From contig NC_061865.1 of NCBI RefSeq assembly GCF_907164915.1, positions 57,928,587-57,992,586 of the forward strand: a stretch of DNA of 64,000 bases, written 5' to 3'. The notes beneath the pieces are model-generated. The model did no database searches. It was not told the origin of the DNA and saw only the letters and a list, made by a program, of their open reading frames with translations. Shown here piece by piece: positions 49,343-59,713 of this stretch. How positions within the stretch are numbered: the first letter of the stretch is position 1; each line of letters begins with the position of its first letter. The stretch comes from Impatiens glandulifera (lineage: Eukaryota > Streptophyta > Magnoliopsida > Ericales > Balsaminaceae). The position numbers were made by a program, and so were the translations under genes.

Positions 49343-50274
49343 ACCCTTCATGTGATTGCCATTAAAACTTGTAGATTATTGATATTGCAGTTCTGATTTA
49401 TTATAAATCTGAGCTGCTTTCTTCTCGACTCGGTTTTAGTATATTGTACTTTGATTGGATCGAACAAATTTATAGTTGTTGTTTGTAAACTTTCATTTAT
49501 TTTGGTTTTAATGTCTCTTATTTTTCATTGATATTCCATGATAAGTTAATTAGCTGAATTCCGCAAAATCATTTCATAGAAGTTCATGGGATAAATTTAT
49601 CACCCCATAGGCCAGTCACATTGTTTAGGTAACTCTAAAAATGTAAATAATATACTTGTTTTTTTAGTGTTATTTGTTTATTATTATTTTATTAATTAAT
49701 TTTATATATAAAAAATAATAATAATAATTAACAAATATTATTTTTTAAATAAATTCTTACCATTTCAAATAAATTAATTTTATAAATGCTTATGTAAATC
49801 TTTTTAAGGTGAAAAGAGAGCATCTTAGAAACTATATTCATGGATGCAATTTTTATAAATTTTAATGGAAAGTTATGTTTCAATTTGACATTTATTATAA
49901 ATACTAATACATATTTATGTATGAAAAATAAAATAAAAATAAAAACATGTGAGATTTATTGAATAAATAAACTTGAAAATGTTTGGTAGCCGGCTTGTAT
50001 TAACAAAATCTTAAAAAGAAAAGAAAATAAATAATAGTCAAATGACAATCTCACGTTAGTAGTTAACATAAGAGAAGACATGCCTTCTACTTCTTGTCAT
50101 TTTCTTGTTTTAATTTATATAAATATATATATCACATGCCATATTAATTAAGTTAAATAATTAATTTGCTAAATCAATTTATTGTTATTAAATGCCTCAA
50201 ATGGTGGACTAATTTATCCCATTTATTTGGTATTATGCTCCTTGGTGCTATGTACAAAATAGAACCATTCCTTT

Positions 50275-50330
<56 letters not shown>

Positions 50331-52949
50331 TGCTGCATGATTTAGATTCTTTAAAAAAAAATATTTTGTTATATTGTTTGAGATGCTTTTCAATTTTGGA
50401 CATAATGTTGACAATTTTGCTGTTTTTTTTTTTCAATTTAACCAATAGTTATTTGGAAATGGAGAATTTTTTACTTGGATTGAAATGGAATTTTTAGTGG
50501 CACCTTAATACTTAAAAAAAAATACAAATAATATATTATTTAAACTTATATTTATACTATCAAGAGATAATGTTATTCATGGTGAATTAATTTATCTAAT
50601 AAATAAAATAAAATTTAATTTATTAAATAGTAAATAATTTAAGTGATAAAAGCTATGTTGGTGGAGTGATAAAAGATTATATTTGATTTTCAATAAAAAT
50701 GTCTTAAATTAAAATAAAATACATGGGATAATTATGGGGTTTGAAAACTCCTTAAATTTTGTACGTTGTTGTTAACGTTGTTTTGCAATTTTTTTTTTTT
50801 TTGTATGTAACTTTTATTTGTTTTATTTGAATTATCAAAAGTTAATTTTTTCAAACAAATAGACTGTATTCTTTTGTAATTTTTTTTTTTGTTCTTCTCA
50901 CATAATAAGGTCATTAGTTAAAAATGGTCAAAATAATGCTGTATTTCTAATTAAATAATTACAATAACTATAAATTATACAAAAAAAATTGGAAAAATTA
51001 AATCACATTTTAATAATAGATTTTGAAAGAAAAATATTGAGAAAGAGCCAAATTTTGATATTTGATTCTAATTTGACATTTTATAATCCAATTTAAAACT
51101 AAATTACACGTTTATATCAAATTAAAAAAATATATTTATTTCACCAACTAATTAATATTTTGATAAAATGATAAAAATCTAACAAAAATACAAATTCATA
51201 TAAAACCATAATATTTTAAATTAGCTAAATTGGATGCACCATGCACGTGTGAGATAATGTCTGAAAAATCAGTGTAAAAATTATTAAGGTGGGCCATTAA
51301 TTGTTGACGCTTTGAAAAAAAAAAAAAAAGTCTAATATTTCGGCTATTATTATTATTATTATGTTTATTTATTATATAAGTCTTGTTTGTTTTTTTGTCC
51401 TTTCTTTTACTTTTTGTCTCTTTACCTACTGAAACAAGGTTTTCTGACTAGAATGAGATTTCAAACAAGGCCTCAACAACTGTTCTACGTCATCATCGAG
51501 TTGGAACATCCATCCGATTTCTTACACGTGTCCCTGTTCCGATTTTGTAAAACACCTCTGGCCTCATCTCACCGTTGATTCTCAAACAAAATGCATGCTT
51601 AAGAATTGGTCAATAAAGAGTGTACGTACGTAGTAATATGAATTATTTATAATTAAAATATTTACAAATTTCATGATAATATATATTTTTTATTTCATTT
51701 TGTTCTAACAAAAAGTAAAACGATAAATAAGAATAAAAATAAGATAATATAATAACTCGAAAAAAAAAACGCCGGTCACTATCTGAATGACTAAACAAAT
51801 ACCAGCTAACGAACCGAACCGAACCCCCACCAATCAAGAGTTTTAAAGATATCTTCAGAAAAAGTTTGCACACAATAAAATAAATGAATAATAACAAAGA
51901 TAAATAACACATAAATAGTAGAGACTAAAACGCAATAATTTATAGGCATGAGTTCGAGTCTTCCTAATTTCCTAATTGACTTCTAAAGCAAAATACACAT
52001 CAATATCTTGTTTTAATCGTATACCTAGAATTTAAATTAAAATAATTAATTATTATATTAAGAATTAAATCTAACAAACAAATCAGCCAATTTAGGTGGC
52101 TTTTAAGGCTACTTATCTTCTACAACAAATAATCCAAGGTCAAACAAGACACCTTATTAGTCAATTCCAACAAGCTTTATAATCAAGCTCAATCACAACT
52201 TTCCAATAAATTGGAATACTTTGCGATAAAATTTTAAGTATGAAAGTAAATTTTAGATGAATTTATACTCGCAAGACGATTCGATCCATCAAACACGATG
52301 ACATCACGTCTATGGGGCTAAAAATATTTATAAGAAAAAAAAAAAGTACCTTAACAATGTTTTAACCTAAAACCCTCCCAGTTAACCTAGTTAATTTGTT
52401 ATTTTTTTTATAAGTTTAATGACCTTGATTAATGGATTTTAAAATTAAATTAGGTGATCCTATAGAGAAGTATGCTCACGTATTGATAGTTGACTACTAT
52501 TTACATGTCATTTTGCATCAATATTATAATGTTACCTATATACATAAATTATAGGTTTTTTTTTTATTATGTTGATGTTATCATTATTCTTGTTTTATTA
52601 TTTTGTTAGAATATTCAAATTATTTATTTTTAAAATACAAAATTCTATATTAATTAAAATAATTGTACTACAAATTGTCCCCCACAAGATATTTCCAAAT
52701 TCAATATTTTGGGAATGATAAAGTTCAAATCCCCCTCAAGCAGTTCAGATCTTCTGCTACCGATTGCCGTGTTCCCCTGTGGCGCACCAATCAGATTGCA
52801 GCATTATTAATTTAATAATAAATAAATCTGGGCAGGAGACGGAGGGAGGGAGAATCCGGAATCCGGGTTTAGGCCCGGGTTCACACAAGACGCCGTTAAC
52901 GGAAGCGCCCGTTAACGGCAGGAAATAATATAATATTCGTTTGATACCC
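49343..52949. other. Long AT-rich spacer
   Basis: ZOP1 3' flank, then about 3.4 kb without a convincing gene. A pure (TTA)n microsatellite of about 56 bp is at 50276-50331. From about 52740 GC content rises ('ggagacggagggagggagaa', 'cgttaacggaagcgcccgtt'). The left end of the large element may lie near 52830-52950, but no terminus could be fixed. Confidence 0.45.
50276..50331. repeat. (TTA)n microsatellite
   Basis: About 18 uninterrupted trinucleotide units. Confidence 0.97.
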
Positions 52950-54110
52950 AGATAAGATATCTTCGCTCTGATCTACACGCCCGTTGCCATGACCCTCATG
53001 TAAACCCCGCATACCCACCCATGAGAAGAACGCCTGCCGTTCATGAAAATACACTTACACGTCCATGTAAAGACCGAATTGACAGTCATATTATATTTAC
53101 GTTTTTTAAATATTAATTTAATTTATTAAATAACACAGGCAGCGATATAATATTCGCTTCAAGTAATTCAATCTTTTATTTTCTTGGATTTTTTTTTTAT
53201 TTTTTTTATTTATTTTTTTTTGCCTCGAGACTCTCTGGAGCGAAGATATATTTGCTTCAATTCATTCTAATAAAAACCTCATGTAAAACCCCCCTACCCA
53301 CCCATGAGAAGACCGCTTGACTACCATGTAAAGACACTTACCCGTCTATGTGAAGACCAAAATTACATGGATTTTATATTTCCGTTTATTAAATATTAAT
53401 TCAATTAATTGAAGATGACATGCAGCAACCGAACAAATCTTCGCCTCAATTACCGGCTAGGTTTTTTTTCATATTTTTTTTTTATTTTTTTTTTTTTGCC
53501 TGGAGACTCTCTGGAGCGAAGATATATTTGCTTCAATTAATTTTAATAAAAACCTCATGTAAAACCCCCCTACCCACCCATGTAAAGACCGCTTGACTAC
53601 CATGTAAAGACACTTACCCGTTTATGTGAAGACCAAAATGACATGGATTTTATATTTCCGTTTATTAAATATTAATTCAATTAATTGAAGATGACATGCA
53701 GCAACCGAACAAATCTTCGCCTCAATTACCGGCTAGTTTTTTTTTTCCAATTTTTTTTTTTATTTCTTTTTTTTTGCCCCGAGACTCTCTGGAGCGAAGA
53801 TATATTTGCTTCCATTAAGTTTAATAAAAACCTCATGTAAAACCCCCCTACCCACCCATGTAAAGACCTATTGCCTACCATGTAAAGACACTTACCCGTT
53901 TATGTAAAGACCAGAATGACATGGATTTTATATTTCCGTTTATTAAATATTAATTCAATTAATTGAAGATGACATGCAGCAACCGAACAAATCTTCGCCT
54001 CAATTACCGGCTAGTTTTTTTTTCCTATTTTTTTTTATTTAATTTTTTTTGGCTGGAGACCTTCATGAGCGAAGGTATATTTGCTTCAATTAATTCATTA
54101 CTTTTTTTTA
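52950..54110. repeat. 277-bp tandem array preceding the BRCT gene
   Basis: About four direct copies. The landmark GAGACTCTCTGGAGCGAAG occurs at about 53227, 53503 and 53781, with a variant at about 54056, a period of 275-278 bp. The first copy (from about 52950) is clearly diverged; copies 2 and 3 are very alike. Each unit holds a T-tract, the dyad GCGAAGATATATTTGCTTC, 'ccccctacccacccatg', three near-repeats of 'catgtaaagac', and a CTTCGCC ahead of the T-tract. Confidence 0.92.
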
Positions 54111-54426
54111 TTTATTTAAATTTTTTCGCTGGAAAAGAACATTTGTTCGCCTAGACCATGTTCCATGTAAAATGGATTGAATAGTCGCTTCTCGAGAGAA
54201 CACTTATTCGCCCCTGGTCCCTGTGTCATGTTACATGGAATGAATAGTCGCTTTTCGAAAGAAGACATGTTCGCCCCGGTTACATGAATATATATACCCC
54301 CTAATATGATTATTTTATTATCATTTCCGCCCGATTCATCTCTCTCTCTTCCTGCCTCCTTTTCACGGCGATTCGTAACCGGCTCCCCGTCGACCGAACC
54401 TGAATCCACATCTTCACGACTCCACA

Positions 54427-55596
54427 ATGGTACGTATTCCTGACTAGTAGCTTTTAATATTTAGGATTATGGAACTACTACACTAGATTCTGTTATGTGA
54501 TGTTGTTGTCTCTTTAATCTTTTGGAAACCCTACTCTCAAAATGTTACCTTGACTGTAAATCCATGTTATTTAGGAAAACTTACCTAGTGTTGTGTTTTG
54601 TGATATTATTTCCCTGAAACCCTAGTACATACTCACAAAGACCGTTTTTTTTTTTCATGCACGTGCAGGCTGCCTCAGCATCCGTCCAAAACTTTGGCAA
54701 AGATTGGATTTTATGCCCAAATCAATTAACAAGTGAAGAGATAGTACTCTTCGTTACATTTCTCCCTTTTTTTTCCATATTGTTTAAGTTTTCATCCTGT
54801 TTAACTGAAATATTTATGATTGTTCTTAAACAGCACTTGATGCAACAATATGCTAACACATGTGGTGCCACGGTGTCAATGAGGTGGCGAGACGATGTTA
54901 CCCACGTCATAGCATCCACCGATTCTAATGGTGGATGCGGTCGCACTATCAAAGTATTGAAGGGCATATTGAACGGGAGTTGGGTCCTTACCATTGATTG
55001 TGAGACTCTGTTATTCTTAACCCTTTACTGTTAACTCAATATTCATTTTCACATATATGAAACTAAAAACACCTATTGCTTTTATACAGGGATAAAATCA
55101 TCAATCAGATTTAACTGTTACGTGGACGAGGAACCATACGAGGTGCAGCGAGATAATCATGGGACTGTGGGCGGTCCAAGAGCTGGCAGAATGCGTTATT
55201 TGAACAATGTAAGTTTTGTCTTATTCCCTCCTCCATATGATATTCAATTGTCCATCATTACTAATAATGTATTGTATTTTCTTTCAGCTGCCCAAACTCT
55301 TCGACAGTTACACCTTCATATTTGCAGGGGAATTCATCCCGGCTTACAAACTTGATCTTATGGGGTTTGTAATTGCTGGAGGAGGTACAACTAAAGAAAT
55401 GGAGAATCCATTTGTCGAGCCCGAGGACGACAAAACTATAGTTGTATACGACAAGTCTAGGCACGATGTTAATGAACTTGTTTGGGTATTTGAGGCAGAG
55501 AATCCTCTGAAGACATATTTGGATGTGTTTGGTGTTCCTCACACAAGCTTGCTAGAATCCATTGCTGCTTGTGATTTGCAGCCTTTGTTTTTGTAA
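54427..55596 (+). CDS. Small tandem-BRCT protein, BRCA1/BARD1 type
   Basis: Five exons: 54427-54429 (ATG alone), 54669-54743, 54834-54999, 55090-55208, 55288-55596; 672 bp, 223 residues, phases close exactly. BRCT-1 is about residues 8-92: DWILCPNQLT, CGATVSMRWRDDVTHVIAS, then RTIKVLKGILNGSWVLTIDW with the conserved Trp82. BRCT-2 is about 122-222: PKLFDSYTFIFAGEF, LMGFVIAGGGTTKE, VWVFEAENPLKT. The linker with EEPYEVQRDNHG and GGPRAGRMR matches plant BRCA1 and BARD1 C-termini. Those proteins repair DNA and carry an N-terminal RING and other regions; all of that is absent here. Such a module alone would be expected to bind phosphopeptides. It lies inside the dyad-rich region, so it may be element cargo. 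Functionality is unproven, but no disabling change is seen. Confidence 0.82.
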
Positions 55597-56161
55597 TAGA
55601 CATGTGTTGGTTTAATTTGTTACTTAATATTTGAATATTTTGCATTCTTGAAAATTCAATGTCATATTTGATTTCAGAATTATGTTTTTTGTTCTTCGAA
55701 TTGTTTTTTTTTAAACATCAGCCTTATATTTAACTAAATCTTGAAACATTAACAAATACTGTATAACTTGAAGTATAAATTTGATAAATAATTAATATTT
55801 TTTAAAACTACTGTCAAAATAATATTTGTAAAACAATTGTCAAAACAATAATGTGAAGAAATCTTCGCTTACTGATTGATTGATTGATTTATTAATTTAA
55901 TTTCATAATAATTTTTGTCATTTAATTATTAAAATGAAATAATTTTTTTAACAAGTCACCTCACCGCCACCTAACACCTGCCACCTTTTCATTAAATGCT
56001 GCATGCAGCAAGCCATGCTGCTAAGCTAGACAACTTTGTACTCTTCTCTCTCTCTACTGTACGACCATTTCTTCGCCGGAGTTATACTACATTGTCTACC
56101 ATCGACCTCTCCTTCGCCGGAGACTTCATTATAATATCAATCCGTCTTCCTAAATTATAAA
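55597..56161. other. Spacer and putative promoter of the transposase
   Basis: AT-rich, then GC-richer 5' UTR-like DNA from about 55970. It contains a half dyad 'atcttcgctt' at 55858 and twin 'cttcgccgga' words at about 56071 and 56111. No gene. Confidence 0.5.
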
Positions 56162-58901
56162 ATGGTATGTTTTTGAATGTCATCTATACCTCCTTTACTT
56201 TTCTTCCCAACCTTTTCTATGTTTTTTGAATACTCGACATGAAATGTTCTGTTCTTTTTGATTATCAGGAAGGAATACGTATCAGCGAGAATGATATGGA
56301 CGAGAATGATATTATTGATTTAAGGTAACATTGTTTAACTTCTCCAATTTTTGTAGTGCACATGTAAGCGAAGATCTCTTCACTACTATATTATGAGATA
56401 AAATCTTATGAAGCGAAACTATATTCGCCTAATATTACAATCTTCATACTGTTGAAGTGAAGCTTTCTTCGCTTATATTGTTTTCATTTTCCAATAATCT
56501 ACAAACCTCTATTTTCCACTTGTTCAAACTGAACAGCGAATCTGCTACTTGTCGTCGTCAATTGAATTTCGATGGAAACGGCCAACCTTTGGAGGACATC
56601 GAATCCAACTTAATTCCACTTTTAGGTAGAGAATTTGAGAGTGAAGAAGAAGGCTACGTATTCTACTTAGCATACGCTAAACTAATAGGATTTGGTATAA
56701 GGCGCAGTTCAAAACATGTAGACAAGGAGGGTAAAATACTGGATAGAGTTTTTTGTTGTAGTGCACAGGGTGAACGGGGAAAGGACAAACGTGATGTCTA
56801 TGTGAAACGTAGACGTTCTGTGACTCGGTTCTGTTGTGAAGCGAAATTGAGGATAAAGCGTGCAGACAATGGAAAGTTCCAAGTGGTAAATTTTATTAGT
56901 GATCATAGTCATCCTCTTGCAAGTCCAAAGAAAACTCACCTGTATAGATGCCATAGGAATATTTCTGCAGTTGCAGGCTTACATATCGAGATGGCCACTA
57001 ACGTGGGAATTCCTCCTAAGTCATCACATGCTCTAATGTCTAAACAAATCGGTGGAAGGGAGAATCTAGGTTTTCTTCCTGAGGATTACAAAAATTACCT
57101 GCGCACGAAAAGAACCAGAGAGTGTAATTTTGGGGAAACAGGGGGTGTATTAGAGTATTTGCAGAACAAACAATCCAATGATCCTGGTTTTTATAATGCT
57201 TTTCAACTTGATGCGGACGATTTGATAACGAATATATTTTGGTGTGATTCCAACATGCGGTCCGATTATTCATACTTCGGAGACGTGGTCAGTTTTGACA
57301 CCACATACAAGAAGAATAATGAAGGTCGTCCAGTTGCGCTTTTTGTAGGTGTCAATCATCACAAACAATCAATTCTTTTTGGAGCAGCTCTATTATACGA
57401 TGAAACTGCGATGACTTTTGATTGGTTGTTTGAGACTTTCACCAAAGCTATGCATGGGAAAAAACCAAAAACCATTCTTACAGATCAAGACGCGGCCATG
57501 GCTAAGGCCTTGGCGTCTCAATGGCCCGAAACAAATCATCGTCTCTGTATTTGGCACATATTTCAAAATGCAGCCATACATCTTAGCTCGGTGTTCCATA
57601 ATTTCAGAGATTTTTCTAAGGATTTTTCTTCGTGTATATATGATTTTGAAGAAGAGATAGAGTTTGTTGAAGCTTGGAATCAAATGTTGACAAACTACGG
57701 GCTTGAAAACAACGATTGGTTGAAACGCATGTTTAGCATCAGGCGAAAGTGGGCATTAGTGTATGGACGACAAATGTTTTGTGCTGATATGACGACAACA
57801 CAGAGAAGTGAGAGTATGAACAGTATGTTGAAAAGGTACTGCTCATACAAACACAAGTTTTTAGAATTTTTCAAACACTTTGAAAGACTACTTGATGAAA
57901 GAAGATATGATGTGTTGAAGGCTGATTTCAAATCAATTACCAGCCAACCAAGTCTTAACTATCCAGTTTTGATCTTAAAGGATGCCTGCAAAGTTTACAC
58001 CCCAGAGGTCTTTAAGTGCTTTGAACAACAATGGTTTATGTCGCATGATTGTGGTGTTGAAATGTTAGAGGATGTTGACACACACAGAAAATACAAGGTA
58101 ACACCCCACACTAGGAGATGCTCTCATACAGTTACAGTTCATAAGAATGACGATAAGAATATCGAGTGTAGCTGCTGTAAATTTGAATTTGGAGGGATTT
58201 TGTGTGCTCACATCCTAAAGATTTTCACAACGATTGACGTGTTGAAGATTCCTCCGGCGTTGATATTGAAGAGGTGGACAAGAACAGCCAAAGATGGAAT
58301 ATTTGGAACTGATCCAACCGTGGACAGTACTAATGTTGATCCGAGTGAGCTTCATAACATAAGATACAGAGATTTGTGTGGGTTGTCCATGCATTTATTT
58401 AACAAGGCAGCCGAAAGAGATGACACTTACAATCATGTCAAAGAAATCATGCTGAGCCAGTGCACGTTTGTGGATAAAAAATTGCAGGAGAGTTTAAATA
58501 TGCAAACTCCACCAACCGGTTTATCACGTTCGGCCGAGGGTGCCCCTGTGCAAGCAAAAGGAATGAAAACTAAGAAGCCAACAAAGTCGGGTAAGAGAAG
58601 GAAAGGTGGACTGGAGAAGAACTCAAGAAAACGAAAATCAACAAGAATAACTAGTGAATCACATATTCCGGTATGAAATTGCTGACTTACCCTTCTTTAC
58701 TAATAATTGTGTTATTAATATTCATATAATAACATAGTTTTAAATAAATTTGATCTTCCTTTCCAGCCATCAAGTGCAATGCCAACGACAACTCCTCAGT
58801 TCTCAACTCCTCAACAATGGGACGAAAGTTTCAGCATGGACGCCAATACTCCGTTCACTGTTCTTTTGTCATCTCAACTATCGAATTCCAGTTTCATGTG
58901 A
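56162..58901 (+). CDS. FAR1/MULE-type transposase (FRS-like)
   Basis: Mutator-superfamily transposase in the FAR1/FRS clade. Four exons: 56162-56164 (ATG alone), 56269-56324, 56537-58670, 58767-58901; 2328 bp, 775 residues. The FAR1 zinc-finger DNA-binding domain is about 50-145 (FESEEEGYVFYLAYAK, FCCSAQGERGK, CCEAKLRIKR, ISDHSHPL). The MULE core follows with the DDE-type acids Asp274 (SFDTTYKK), Asp336 (LTDQDAAM) and Glu445 (QRSESMNS), and the CIWHIFQNA motif between them. SWIM finger: Cys564-x-Cys566 and Cys576-x-His578. The C-terminus is Lys/Arg-rich (SGKRRKGGLEKNSRKRK), a nuclear signal. Nothing is disabled, so an active enzyme is possible. A domesticated FRS light-signalling regulator would look similar. 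Neighbouring ULP gene and repeats favour a transposon. Confidence 0.9.
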
Positions 58902-59713
58902 AATCTGATATGTATATAGTATTGTATGTACGTTGGATTTGAAACAAAGAATAAGGTCGAATGTATGCATGCGAAGTTTTATGAAATACCAAATGAATGA
59001 CCACACTAATTCATTTCTAAAAAATTACAAACACCTATATGAATCGAATATTTATTCGCCCCAAGTGAACTAATATTAAGTATCCTTTTAGTTGCAAATT
59101 GAGAAAATGAAACATAATACTGAGGCGAAGATGTTTTCGCTTGAACCTAACCATCTTTGTCTGATGAAATTTATCTTTATGTTGAAACTGGTATTTACAT
59201 GTCGTGGTAAGTGCAGTGACATGACAAGTCATCCCGCTTCTCATGGATGAGATGGTGGCTTTACATTATCAGTAACGTGAGGCGAATATGTATTCGCTTC
59301 ATCGAAAATATGTATTAGAGGCGAATATTTATTCTCTTCATATTTCTTTCATGAAATTAGAGGCTTCACATACATATTTTATGAAGAGAAGGTGTTTGAA
59401 GCGAATATTTATGCGGCTCATGTTTATTTCACTTAATTTATTCATTTAAGTTTTAACACATAATTGAACAAGTATTTGAAAATCAAATTTCATAAAAAAA
59501 ACACTTCATGTAAACACGTTCCTAAGTGTGAGGATGTGAAGTAACAATTTTTTAGAATTGAAATTACACAACATATTCTTTATTGTAACAATAAATCATT
59601 ACAATTATAGGAATAGTTTAATTACCCCATCTGTCTATGAGTACATTATTGTACTCATGTGAACTAAAATAATTTGTAAAATTTAATTACACAATATGTA
59701 TACAGTTCCTAAA
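58902..59713. repeat. Convergent intergenic region with dyad cluster
   Basis: 812 bp between the 3' ends of the transposase and protease genes. It holds five copies of the dyad: 'gaatcgaatatttattcgcc' (59041), 'ggcgaagatgttttcgcttg' (59124), 'ggcgaatatgtattcgcttc' (59281), 'ggcgaatatttattctcttc' (59320) and 'agcgaatatttatgcggctc' (59400). Both transcripts may end here and their tails could overlap. Confidence 0.75.

Noticed and set aside
50273..50497. Tyr-rich or Asn-rich open frames
   Set aside because: Direct translation of the (TTA)n microsatellite.
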